A stretch of DNA of 64,000 nucleotides from Emticicia soli (GTDB lineage: Bacteria > Bacteroidota > Bacteroidia > Cytophagales > Spirosomataceae): assembly GCF_037860775.1 (NCBI RefSeq), contig NZ_JBBEWC010000001.1:124001-188000 (forward strand), given 5' to 3'. Of this stretch, positions 32,716 to 40,874 are shown in pieces. A program made the position numbers and the translations under genes. The notes under the pieces are model-generated. The model did not search any database and had not been told where the DNA came from. It was given only the letters and a program-made list of their open reading frames with translations. Position 1 is the first letter of the stretch. Each line of letters begins with the position of its first letter.

Positions 32716-33774
32716 TTAATCAATTTCAACCACTACTCCTTCTGTGAGCGGGTGTGCCACACAAGTGAGTATATACCCCTGTTTTATTTCCTTTTCGGTT
32801 AAGCCTTCTTCCTCGTCCATTTTCACTTTACCTGATAAACACTTACCCAAGCAAGCGGTACACATACCCGCCTGGCAAGAGTATGGTAAGTCGATATCTA
32901 AATCGAGTGCTGCTTCAAGAATACTCTCATGCGGTTTCACTTCAAACTCATATTCTTCGCCATCGTAGATGAGTTTTATCATCTGGGCTTTTAACGAATT
33001 ATCGTTTTCTTCTACATGAATTTCGTCAAGCATTGGCGCATGGAAATTCTCACGATGAATCTGCTCTTTTTTTACATCATATATATTCAGCCCTTTTATT
33101 ACATCTTCCATCATGCCAACCGGGCCGCATAGATAAAAACTATCTTTTGCAAAATCAGTGAAAGAGTCTTTCATAAAGCGGATACTGATACCTTGGCTGA
33201 TGCGCCCAACCTGCCCTACCCAATAATCAGAAGGGCGAGAAATAATATGATGCACTATGAAACGCCCACGATAAGCATATTCCATTTCTTCAATCTTGTC
33301 TTTAAAAATAATGCTTGCCTCGCTGCGGTTGCCATATACAAGTGTGATTCTCGATTCAGGCTCCATTTTCAGTAGAGATTTGGCAATAGACATCATAGGC
33401 GTAATGCCGCTTCCGGCAGCAAAAAGCACAAGGTGACGAGTTTTTTCGGGGTCTGGTTCAAAAACAAAATTACCCATTGGCTCTACTATCTCCAGAAAAT
33501 CGCCAACCTTAACTCTATCGTTGAGATAATTTGACACCATGCCACCTTGCACACGTTTTACAGTAATACCAATAGAAGTATCGGTATGAGGCGAGGTAGA
33601 CATAGAATAACTCCTGCGCTCCTTTTTGCCATTAATCGGCACTATTACTGTAATAAATTGTCCTGCCTTATATTTTATCTGCTCACTTAATGGGTGCCAG
33701 AAATAAATTGTTACACAATCGGGAGTTTCGGTTACAACTTCTTTTACCTGAAGAAAGTATGTTCTTAATGCCAT
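32716..33774 (-). CDS. PaaE-like ferredoxin-NAD(P)H reductase with C-terminal 2Fe-2S domain
   Basis: 352 residues. An FAD-binding domain with RRSYSMSTSP (about 53-62) and GGMVSNYLND is followed by an NAD(P)-binding domain (LFAAGSGITPMMSIAKSLL, LVYGNR, FYLCGPVGMMEDV). The C-terminal plant-type 2Fe-2S ferredoxin has Cys ligands in YSCQAGMCTACLGKCLSGKV and LTCVAHPL. This order (FAD-NAD-2Fe2S) is that of PaaE, the reductase of phenylacetyl-CoA epoxidase, and related electron donors. No paaABCD genes are present, so it likely feeds another oxygenase or desaturase. Confidence 0.92.
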   Translation of the reverse strand: MALRTYFLQVKEVVTETPDCVTIYFWHPLSEQIKYKAGQFITVIVPINGKKERRSYSMSTSPHTDTSIGITVKRVQGGMVSNYLNDRVKVGDFLEIVEPMGNFVFEPDPEKTRHLVLFAAGSGITPMMSIAKSLLKMEPESRITLVYGNRSEASIIFKDKIEEMEYAYRGRFIVHHIISRPSDYWVGQVGRISQGISIRFMKDSFTDFAKDSFYLCGPVGMMEDVIKGLNIYDVKKEQIHRENFHAPMLDEIHVEENDNSLKAQMIKLIYDGEEYEFEVKPHESILEAALDLDIDLPYSCQAGMCTACLGKCLSGKVKMDEEEGLTEKEIKQGYILTCVAHPLTEGVVVEID

Positions 33775-33820
33775 TTCAATTTATTGGGTGAAGGGCGGCC
33801 GCTGCTGCGGTAATTGCATG

Positions 33821-33884
33821 ATTTAGTGATTAAACTTTAAATGTCATTACTTTAATCACTAAATCACTCATTCGCTAAATCACT
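33821..33884. repeat. AATCACT-family intergenic hairpin repeat (copy 2)
   Basis: ATTTAGTGATTAAA (33821-33834) and TTTAATCACTAAAT (33851-33864) form a perfect 14-bp stem. The piece AATCACTCATTCGCTAAATC at 33862 continues as a near-copy (22 of 23 identical) of 14226-14248 in the his cluster. It sits just after the stop of the T9SS cargo gene. Confidence 0.7.
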
Positions 33885-33892
33885 AAATTCTT

Positions 33893-36337
33893 TTAATTTT
33901 CTACAATTATTTTTTTGATTACTTCTTGCTTTGCTGTATTTACTTTAATGAGATAGCGCCCTTTGGTAAAATGACGAATATCTATCAATTCTTGCTGGAA
34001 TCCGCCGATAGCTTTAATCTTGCGCTCGCCTACTACGGCACCACGCATATCAATCAACGAAATATCAACCATATTGTTTGCTAGTGCATAAAACTCTACT
34101 ATTACTTCATGGCTTGTCGGGTTCGGAAATGTGCGGATATTTACTTCTTTTTCTACACCCAATACATTATTTATTAACACAGTAGTTTCAGCTTTTCCGG
34201 TACAGTTATTAGCATCTGTAACTAATACGCTATATACGCCGCCCATTGTCAGAGCTGCATTCAGAATAGTAGGGTTCTGCTCGCTTGAAGTAAAAGAGTC
34301 CGGGCCTGTCCATGCATATTTTGTTCCGCCCGAACTGCTTAACTTAATAGATTCGCCTATATAGAAAGGACCAGTGTTGCCAGCCGTAGCCGTTACCTTA
34401 GTTACTTGTAAAGCTACCTCGTTAGATGCCTCACTATTTTTACAGCCCAATACACTGCAAACCGCTGTAAAAGTAGCCGCATTTTCAAGCGCTATTGATA
34501 ATCTTCTGCCTTCTTCATTATTCGACCACTTTACAGTTCCGGCGTCACAACCTGTGGCAGATAGGTTAAATACCTCTCCGGCACAATTCGATAATTTATC
34601 GGCCGTAATCACAGGTGCTCCGGCTTCGTCTATTACTATATCTATTGTATTACTCTCAACTGCAGGCGAAGAAGAAACTATTTTTATTTTATACGTTCCT
34701 TTTTCTAAAGTCTGTGGAGTTCTTACGGTAATTGTTGTTCTGCTATCTTGGCCGATTTCGGTAGCATTGGCAAAGCTACCATCTTTGTCCGACAACAGAA
34801 CCTTGAAAGTATTGTTGAAACTAAAAGCAGAACCGCCCAAAATAAATCTAGTTGCAAACGACTGTCCGGCGCAGAATTTATTAGCCTCAAGAGGCGGTAC
34901 TACAATTACAGGCGACTCATCAAGACCGAAACGCCCTGTTTCGGTAATGTAATTGGTGTATAAGTCAACGGTGTAGCCTATCCCATCGCTTTCTTCTTTA
35001 TTTGCACCCCAATATACAATCACACCACCTTTTGGGTAAGGAATCACACGTGGGCCGCTGTAATAAGTAAAGTCTTTAATAGAAACACCGTCAGTACCAA
35101 AGCGTTTTTGACCAATGTTATCAAAGTGTTGCACGGTTAGGTCATAACCTACTGTTTTTGGTGCAAGCCAAAGGGTATAAACACCGTCTTTTCCGTCAGG
35201 CTCTAGTTTATTTGGTAATACATAAGGTTTATCAGAACGAGGAGAAAACACATCGGCATCCCAAAGCATGGTTCCGGTTGAGGTAATTTTTGCGATTTTG
35301 AAGGGCTGTGTCTGGCTAGCGGTTTCAACCCATGTTGCAATACCGCCGCCATCGCTTGTTGGTACAATCTGTATATCAAAAGTACGGTCGCTACCCAGGT
35401 TAATTCCGTTAGCTCCCCATAGTGCTTTCCCATTTATATCTACTTTATGGCCAAAAACAAATTTGCGACCATCATCAACCGACAAGGTTCTGCCTATTAC
35501 GGCGTTTCCGTCGTTGTCTACTTTAAATAGGTCGATACGAGAATTACCCGCTACCGGATTCTGATAAACCGCAATAGGGCTTGGTAAGATAGGCGTATTA
35601 TCAGCATTGAAAGTCTGGAAAAGATAGTCGGCCTGATTGTCTTTAATCATTGCTAAAAAACGTTTGTTTTTAGCATCATATATTACCTTATCTTCTATTC
35701 GGTTGTTTTCAAATAGTTTCTTTTCGTCTTCAACAGTATTTCCATCAAAGTCAACCTTTTTAGTATATACAGTATTAATACCGGTAGCTCCTACAAATTG
35801 ATTGAATAAAACCAAAAGTTGATTGTTGCCGAGATTCACAATGTCAAACACATCGTCATAGGGTTCGACTGTCCATAACTCCATATCTGTCAATTTTTTA
35901 CCACCTTCGGCCCACAAAACCTTGCCATCTTTAGAAACATGCTGTGCGTAAAACTGTCGATGCCCCGTATTATTGACATCGGGCAAAAGATGCCAGCCTA
36001 CAAAAGCGCCCCCCTGCCCATCGGGCCGTATTACTCTCTGGCTATAAAGTACATCGTAGTTGCCTAATACATTGCCTATTCTGAGGCCATCTTTTTGCCA
36101 TTGCGCTACGCCACGGCTATCAAATTTCTGTACGTAGAGTTCTACTACTCCTGTTCTGTAGTCAGACCAAACATAATAGCTGTTTGCGTCTTCGTCTGTT
36201 GCATAAAGCTGCGCCGATTGGAAATTAATAGCAGTCGATACCGGAACGGGTGTCTGGTCGTTCAGTTTCCATTGTGCCATACTGGTCTGTAAAAAGCCCA
36301 GAAACATGGCAAGGCTAAAAAGTTTTTTGAATCTCAT
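33893..36337 (-). CDS. Large secreted protein with T9SS type A C-terminal sorting domain
   Basis: 814 residues. A signal peptide (MRFKKLFSLAMFLGFLQTSMA, then Q) is followed by a repetitive beta-propeller-like region (about 20-470) with recurring phrases such as YVQKFDSRGVAQWQKDGLRIG, AQHVSKDGKVLWAEGGKKL, KVDINGKALWGANGINLG and QHFDNIGQKRFGTDGVSI. Ig/PKD-like modules follow (APVITADKLSNCAGEVFNLSA, GNTGPFYIGESIKLSSSGG). The end FPNPTSHEVIVEF...GRYLIKVNTAKQEVIKKIIVEN is a T9SS type A sorting domain, so it should be exported through the outer membrane and displayed or released. Function of the repeats is unknown. Confidence 0.9.
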   Translation of the reverse strand: MRFKKLFSLAMFLGFLQTSMAQWKLNDQTPVPVSTAINFQSAQLYATDEDANSYYVWSDYRTGVVELYVQKFDSRGVAQWQKDGLRIGNVLGNYDVLYSQRVIRPDGQGGAFVGWHLLPDVNNTGHRQFYAQHVSKDGKVLWAEGGKKLTDMELWTVEPYDDVFDIVNLGNNQLLVLFNQFVGATGINTVYTKKVDFDGNTVEDEKKLFENNRIEDKVIYDAKNKRFLAMIKDNQADYLFQTFNADNTPILPSPIAVYQNPVAGNSRIDLFKVDNDGNAVIGRTLSVDDGRKFVFGHKVDINGKALWGANGINLGSDRTFDIQIVPTSDGGGIATWVETASQTQPFKIAKITSTGTMLWDADVFSPRSDKPYVLPNKLEPDGKDGVYTLWLAPKTVGYDLTVQHFDNIGQKRFGTDGVSIKDFTYYSGPRVIPYPKGGVIVYWGANKEESDGIGYTVDLYTNYITETGRFGLDESPVIVVPPLEANKFCAGQSFATRFILGGSAFSFNNTFKVLLSDKDGSFANATEIGQDSRTTITVRTPQTLEKGTYKIKIVSSSPAVESNTIDIVIDEAGAPVITADKLSNCAGEVFNLSATGCDAGTVKWSNNEEGRRLSIALENAATFTAVCSVLGCKNSEASNEVALQVTKVTATAGNTGPFYIGESIKLSSSGGTKYAWTGPDSFTSSEQNPTILNAALTMGGVYSVLVTDANNCTGKAETTVLINNVLGVEKEVNIRTFPNPTSHEVIVEFYALANNMVDISLIDMRGAVVGERKIKAIGGFQQELIDIRHFTKGRYLIKVNTAKQEVIKKIIVEN

Positions 36338-36378
36338 TGTTATTCATGGGAGGTTATAAACAACTCTAAACTATCTCA

Positions 36379-36414
36379 CAAAATTAGCTTCTTCTTATCA
36401 GAAGAACTAATTTT
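36379..36414 (-). promoter_or_regulatory. Palindrome over the -7 box of the T9SS cargo gene
   Basis: AAAATTAG (36380-36387) and CTAATTTT (36407-36414), with inner TTCTTCT/AGAAGAA, form a 35-bp interrupted palindrome. The minus-strand -7 box TAATTTTG (36379-36386) lies in one arm. This suits an operator or a leader hairpin. Confidence 0.45.
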
Positions 36415-36446
36415 CAATGGTTTAGCAGAAAATAAAATAGAAATAA

Positions 36447-36477
36447 TTGCTTTTTCTTAAAGAAATCTATAATTTTG
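36447..36477 (+). promoter_or_regulatory. rplM-rpsI-rpsB promoter (Bacteroidota -33/-7 type)
   Basis: TTG (36447-36449), a 20-nt spacer and TAATTTTG (36470-36477) match the consensus. Transcription should begin near 36484, leaving a leader of about 210 nt before rplM. Confidence 0.75.
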
Positions 36478-36483
36478 CAGCCC

Positions 36484-36691
36484 CAAAATACATCCCTCGT
36501 AGCGTAGCCCGTTAGTTCGAGGGGCACTGTCAATTTTGAGAAGCAACTGTTTCCGGAGCTGCTATGTGTTGTTTCAACACCTCAAAAATTCGCGAAAAAG
36601 AGTCATAACGCGTTCATCTAAGCTTTTGGGGGCAAGGGTAAAAGCAGTTATGGCACAAGCTTTTTTCAAACACATATTAATTTTTAAAATT
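36484..36691 (+). ncRNA. Structured 5' leader of the rplM operon
   Basis: About 208 nt lie between the predicted start site and the rplM GTG. Hairpins visible are CCCTCG with CGAGGG (36493-36522) and GTGTTG-TTT-CAACAC (36566-36580). Long structured leaders before ribosomal protein operons often bind the encoded protein for autoregulation. The function here is inferred. Confidence 0.4.
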
Positions 36692-37135
36692 GTGAAACAT
36701 TTAAGTTACAAAACGATTTCCGCAAATAACGGAACGGTTAATAAAGAATGGGTGGTTGTAGATGCTACCGATAAAGTTTTGGGTCGTTTGTGCAGCCAGA
36801 TTGCGAATATCATTCGTGGTAAAAACAAAACAAACTATACTCCTCATGTGGATTGTGGCGATAACGTAATTGTTATCAATGCTGAGAAAATCCGCTTGAC
36901 CGGAAAGAAAATGACTGACAAAGTTTATACACGCCATACTGGCCACCCTGGTGGACAACGTTTTGCTACTCCTCGTGAGTTATTGGCAAAAGATGGTCGT
37001 CGTGTAGTTGAGTATGCTGTAAAAGGTATGCTTCCAAAAGGACGTTTAGGCCGTCGTTTATACACAAACCTTTATGTATACGAAGGACCAAACCACCCAC
37101 ATGCAGCACAAACGCCAAAAACGATTGAACTGTAA
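36692..37135 (+). CDS. rplM: 50S ribosomal protein L13
   Basis: 147 residues from a GTG start (36692), where the family N-terminus KHLSYKTISANNGTVNKEW begins; an ATG at 36650 would add 14 hydrophobic residues not typical of L13. Core motifs are VVDATDKVLGRLCSQIANI, DCGDNVIVINAEKIRLTGKK and RHTGHPGG. It is a primary 23S rRNA-binding protein. It is the first gene of the rplM-rpsI-rpsB cluster, 58 bp before rpsI. Confidence 0.96.
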   Translation: MKHLSYKTISANNGTVNKEWVVVDATDKVLGRLCSQIANIIRGKNKTNYTPHVDCGDNVIVINAEKIRLTGKKMTDKVYTRHTGHPGGQRFATPRELLAKDGRRVVEYAVKGMLPKGRLGRRLYTNLYVYEGPNHPHAAQTPKTIEL

Positions 37136-37193
37136 TTGATCAAACGGGTAATAATTTATAAAATTTAGAAATTTTCAAAAATCCTATATAATA

Positions 37194-37580
37194 ATGCAAG
37201 TTATCAACGCAGTAGGTAGAAGAAAAACAGCCGTTGCCCGCATCTATATGAAGCAGGGAAATGGAGCAGTTACTGTGAATGGTCGTGAATTAAAGGAGTA
37301 TTTTCCTTCTGAGATTCTTCAAATCGTGTTAAACCAACCATTTACTGCTGTAAATGCAACTGGCCAATACGATTTAAAAGTAAATGTACAAGGTGGTGGT
37401 ATTGCCGGACAAGCAGAAGCAGTGCGTATGGCAATTGCTCGTGCTTTGTGTGAAGCAAACACTGAGAACCGTCCTGCATTGAAAAAAGAAGGATTCTTAA
37501 CTCGTGACTCTCGTATGGTTGAACGTAAAAAATACGGTCGCCGTAAAGCTCGTAAGAGATTCCAATTCTCGAAACGTTAA
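37194..37580 (+). CDS. rpsI: 30S ribosomal protein S9
   Basis: 128 residues, complete. It begins MQVINAVGRRKTAVARIYMK, contains NVQGGGIAGQAEAVRMAIARAL and ends KYGRRKARKRFQFSKR, the C-terminal tail that reaches the P-site tRNA. It is co-transcribed with rplM. A 13-bp stem-loop follows within 10 nt of the stop. Confidence 0.97.
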   Translation: MQVINAVGRRKTAVARIYMKQGNGAVTVNGRELKEYFPSEILQIVLNQPFTAVNATGQYDLKVNVQGGGIAGQAEAVRMAIARALCEANTENRPALKKEGFLTRDSRMVERKKYGRRKARKRFQFSKR

Positions 37581-37584
37581 TATT

Positions 37585-37735
37585 TTTTACGAATTACAAG
37601 TGCTTGTTTCAGACTTTTTCTGTCGGGTACCTGTAATTCGTAAATTTTGTTTTGTCCAGACAGCACTTAAAGTGATGCCGACGTGCTGTGCTGCGTATTT
37701 CATTTTTTTCTAACACTTTTTACATTTTATCAAAA
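37585..37735 (+). ncRNA. rpsI-rpsB intergenic stem-loops, probable rpsB leader
   Basis: TTTACGAATTACA (37585-37597) pairs perfectly with TGTAATTCGTAAA (37632-37644) and is followed by a T-rich stretch. A second hairpin pairs CAG-A-CAGCAC (37657-37666) with GTGCTG-TG-CTG (37683-37693). The first may attenuate readthrough from rpsI and the second may be an S2-binding leader; neither role is proven. Confidence 0.5.
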
Positions 37736-38551
37736 ATGGCACAATTACAGTACAAAGACCTTTTAGATGCAGGTGTACACTTTGGTCACCTTACTCGTAA
37801 ATGGGATCCGAAAATGGCTCCATATATTTTCATGGAGAAAAACGGTATCCACATCATCGACCTTAACAAAACTTTAGCTTGTTTAGAAGAAGCTCAACAA
37901 GTTGTAAAAGGAATTGTTCGTTCTGGTCGTAAAATCATGTTTGTTGCTACCAAAAAACAAGCACAGGAAATTGTAGCAGAAGAAGCTAAACGCTTAAAGA
38001 TGCCTTTCGTAACTGAGCGTTGGTTAGGTGGTATGCTAACAAACTTTGCAACTATCAAGAAATCTTTGAAAAAATTGCAAAATGTTGAGCGTATGTTGAA
38101 AGACGAAGCTACAGCTAGCAATTTAGCAAAACGTGAGCGCTTAATGCTTGACCGTGAGCGTATCAAATTAGAAAGATTATTGGGTGGTGTTGCTGATTTA
38201 TCGAGACTTCCTGCCGCTTTGTTTGTTGTTGACGTAAAACGTGAGCACCTTGCAGTAGCAGAAGCGCATCGCTTAGGTATTCCGGTAATCGCAATGTGCG
38301 ATACTAACTCAAACCCGGAAGCAGTTGAGTATCCAATCCCGGCTAATGATGATGCTTACAAATCTGTTGCTTTAGTAACCCTAGCATTAGGAAAAGCAAT
38401 TGAAGAAGGTATCATGGAGCGTAAAATGGATAAAGATAACGCCGCTATTCAAGAAGAAGAAGATGCTAAACGTGCAGTAGACACAGCTCCAGCAGCTGCA
38501 GTTGAAGAAGCACCTGTTGCTCCGGCAGCAAGTGAAGAAACAGAAGCATAA
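37736..38551 (+). CDS. rpsB: 30S ribosomal protein S2
   Basis: 271 residues from the ATG at 37736 (MAQLQYKDLLDAGVHFGHLT); an in-frame TTG/CTG extension upstream would cover leader hairpins and is rejected. Family motifs are RKWDPKMAPYIFMEKNGIHIIDL, FVATKKQAQEIV, RWLGGMLTNF and GIPVIAMCDTNSNP. The last 35 residues are an Ala/Glu-rich tail (EEAPVAPAASEETEA). tsf, which often follows, is not here; a terminator closes the operon. Confidence 0.97.
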   Translation: MAQLQYKDLLDAGVHFGHLTRKWDPKMAPYIFMEKNGIHIIDLNKTLACLEEAQQVVKGIVRSGRKIMFVATKKQAQEIVAEEAKRLKMPFVTERWLGGMLTNFATIKKSLKKLQNVERMLKDEATASNLAKRERLMLDRERIKLERLLGGVADLSRLPAALFVVDVKREHLAVAEAHRLGIPVIAMCDTNSNPEAVEYPIPANDDAYKSVALVTLALGKAIEEGIMERKMDKDNAAIQEEEDAKRAVDTAPAAAVEEAPVAPAASEETEA

Positions 38552-38576
38552 TTTTTCTTTGTTTTCATAAAAAAAC

Positions 38577-38608
38577 AGCCCGAAGTCAGTGATTTCGGGC
38601 TATTTTTT
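38577..38608. terminator. Terminator after rpsB
   Basis: AGCCCGAA (38577-38584) and TTCGGGCT (38594-38601) form a GC-rich stem followed by ATTTTTT. The A-run upstream makes it usable for the converging histidine kinase gene too. Confidence 0.85.
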
Positions 38609-38629
38609 GGCTCAATTAAAAGATTCACA

Positions 38630-39955
38630 TCAGAATATTATTAAAAACTTGCTCCCTTCGCCAACTTTAGATGATACTTTCAGGTTTCCGCCATGCATTT
38701 GCATAATCTGGCGAGAGAGACTCAAGCCAATACCAGAGCCGGTCTTTTTGGTGGTATAAAAAGGGATAAATATCTTTTCGAGTGCCTCAGGCTCAATTCC
38801 ACTTCCATTATCGGCAATCTCTATAATTTTCTGCTCGTCGAGTTCGTAAGTGCTAATCTTTATTTGCGGATTCAATCTGTTTTCGACCGATTCTGCTGCA
38901 TTCTTAATAATGTTTATTAAAACCATAGCAATTTGTTCGGTATCAGCCATCAATTCAAAATCTTCTTTGAAATTGGTCTTTAATTCAACTTCTTTTTCTT
39001 TTAACTGTGGCTGAACCAGGTTTAATACCTGGCTTATTACTTCTTTCGAGTTTGTCTCTACAAACTTAGGTTTAGGAATACTCGTAAATTCACGGTAAGC
39101 ATTCACAAAGTTCATAATTCCCTTACTTCTGTTTTCAATCGTGAAGAGTGCTTCTTTCAAATCGCTTACTGTTTCTTGTATATCTTCCTTTTCTGAAAGG
39201 TCTAATTCTATGATTTCACGCATGGTACTTGCCAGTGAGACAATCGGCGTTACTGAGTTCATAATCTCATGGCGCAATACTTTTGTTAGATTCTGCCATG
39301 CTTCTAATTCTTTCTGCTGTAGCTCCGCCTGAATATTCTGCAAAGAGATTAGTTTAATAACCCGCCCACGCAAACTTACAGTAGCTGCATTAATTGAAAT
39401 CTGTTTTTCGTTTGAAGTCTGATATAAAGCTTTGCTGCCCGAGGGAATGTTTTCAAGTATGTCATACAAAGGTGCATGAGCCGTTTTAGCCAGTTCGTTT
39501 ATATTTCGTAAGCGGTAGATGTTCAAGATTCGGAAAGCGGCATTATTGATTAGCTCGATATTACCCGATGAATCGTAAGATAAAAGCCCAACGTTTACGT
39601 GCTGCACAATGGTATTGATATAGTGTAGGTTTGCTTCTTTTTCTGCACGAGCCTGGCGGAATGCTTCTAATACCCCATTAAATTGCTGATTTACCTCTTC
39701 AAAGCTTTTACCAAGTTTATTATCAGACCGAAACTTTACTGTAAAATCAGAATACCTTACTGACTCAAAAAAACGAGCAAGTTTACGATTGATGGAAGTA
39801 GTATAATTAAAAATCCAGAAGAAGATAAGCGCACCCAGAATACCAAACAAGCCTACGGCCGACCATTGGTCTTGTAAGAAAAAATACACTAGCCCCATCA
39901 GGACTATACTCAGAATACCCACACGCCAGAGGATACCAATTGCAAAATGCCTCAT
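38630..39955 (-). CDS. Membrane sensor histidine kinase (NtrY-like)
   Basis: 441 residues. Two N-terminal hydrophobic helices (about 8-28 and 34-52) are separated by only a few residues, so no real periplasmic sensor exists. A HAMP/coiled segment (RKLARFFESVRYSDFTVKFRS) and a PAS domain (INTIVQHVNVGLLSYDSSGNIELINNAAFRIL, about 112-145) follow. The HisKA site is LRHEIMNSVTPI with His229. The ATPase has NIIKNAAESVEN, ADNGSGI and FYTTKKTGSGIGLSLS. The arrangement fits NtrY-type kinases, whose partners are usually NtrC-type regulators; none is adjacent, so it is an orphan here. Confidence 0.92.
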   Translation of the reverse strand: MRHFAIGILWRVGILSIVLMGLVYFFLQDQWSAVGLFGILGALIFFWIFNYTTSINRKLARFFESVRYSDFTVKFRSDNKLGKSFEEVNQQFNGVLEAFRQARAEKEANLHYINTIVQHVNVGLLSYDSSGNIELINNAAFRILNIYRLRNINELAKTAHAPLYDILENIPSGSKALYQTSNEKQISINAATVSLRGRVIKLISLQNIQAELQQKELEAWQNLTKVLRHEIMNSVTPIVSLASTMREIIELDLSEKEDIQETVSDLKEALFTIENRSKGIMNFVNAYREFTSIPKPKFVETNSKEVISQVLNLVQPQLKEKEVELKTNFKEDFELMADTEQIAMVLINIIKNAAESVENRLNPQIKISTYELDEQKIIEIADNGSGIEPEALEKIFIPFYTTKKTGSGIGLSLSRQIMQMHGGNLKVSSKVGEGSKFLIIF

Positions 39956-40116
39956 GAATTTTAATTGCTTATTAGCCTTAAATTAAACTGTAATAGCCGA
40001 ATTAATCCTTTTTAAAATATTCCTATCTAAAATAAAACCCTGATTTGAAAAATCACGTGATATTACAAAAGAAATTTTATCAAATTTCGTTAAATACTCG
40101 GTAAAACAATAATAAA

Positions 40117-40767
40117 ATGAAAACCAAACACGCAAATAAAAATTTCATCGCAATAATCCTTCTAGCAGCGGTGCTATCGGCCTGTTCTGCTTCGAGAGAT
40201 TATGTTTCAAATAATTTCGAGAAAGTAAAAACTACTCACCAGAGGGTAGCTATTTTACCTTTTGATGTACAGTTCGAAAATCCGGCAAACCGTAAGCCAA
40301 GCGAACGCACCCAGCGTTTTTTCAGCCAGCAAGAGCGTACAGCTAGTTTAGATAGCCAAAAAGAATTGTTTGCTTACGCTGCCAAACAAGTAGAAAAAGG
40401 CAGATACGAATTGGCTTTTCAGGACTTCACAAAAACCAACCAGATTCTAGCCGAAAGAGGTATCAGACTAGAAGATATTGGGCAACACGACAAAGGCCGT
40501 CTGGCGCAATTATTAGGAGTAGATGCAGTTATATGGGGTCAGATGGGCGTCAGAATCACTCGTCAGGACCGTTACTCGATGATGCCTGCTTATATTGGCA
40601 ACGATGGCATAGAAACCAACGTGAACCTGTACGATGCAGCCAGCGGCGAGCTATTGTGGAAGACCAATCTAACACAACGCCCCAACAACCGCATGGATAC
40701 GCCACACCACATGGCCAGCCAGTTGATAGCCCAAGTAGCTAAACATTTGCCTTATCGGACGAAATAA
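40117..40767 (+). CDS. Lipoprotein with CsgG/GNA1162-like domain
   Basis: 216 residues. Signal peptide with lipobox LSAC (Cys23, in AAVLSACSAS). The mature part has QRVAILPFDVQF, which is how CsgG/LpoB/GNA1162-type periplasmic domains start, then a helical stretch and GRLAQLLGVDAVIWGQM, NVNLYDAASGELLWKTNL and a last helix ASQLIAQVAKHLPY. These proteins bind partners at the outer membrane inner leaflet. The precise partner is not known. It is monocistronic between the orphan kinase and yebC. Confidence 0.75.
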   Translation: MKTKHANKNFIAIILLAAVLSACSASRDYVSNNFEKVKTTHQRVAILPFDVQFENPANRKPSERTQRFFSQQERTASLDSQKELFAYAAKQVEKGRYELAFQDFTKTNQILAERGIRLEDIGQHDKGRLAQLLGVDAVIWGQMGVRITRQDRYSMMPAYIGNDGIETNVNLYDAASGELLWKTNLTQRPNNRMDTPHHMASQLIAQVAKHLPYRTK

Positions 40768-40874
40768 GTGGATTTTTAAAGTAAATTTTTCTAATTTCGC
40801 ACTCTGAACTCCTACCCTGCTTTTAAATGAAGCGGAGGTAGTTAATTATTAAAAATAGAAATTATATTTAGTAT

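Noticed and set aside
33790..33812. GC-rich GGGCGGCCGC stretch as a possible cloning scar or island edge
   Set aside because: It is short and isolated, and flanking gene content and composition do not change, so there is no evidence of insertion.
34374..34952. 192-codon open frame on the + strand within the T9SS cargo gene
   Set aside because: It is antisense to a coding region with strong domain support, with Ser/Pro/Val composition typical of a shadow frame.
36536..36691. N-terminal extension of rplM by 52 codons from a TTG
   Set aside because: The extra residues do not resemble L13, the region holds leader hairpins, and the family N-terminus starts at the GTG 36692.
37688..37735. rpsB extension by 16 codons
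   Set aside because: The extension would translate a leader hairpin arm; S2 homologues begin at MAQLQYKDLLDAGVHFGH.
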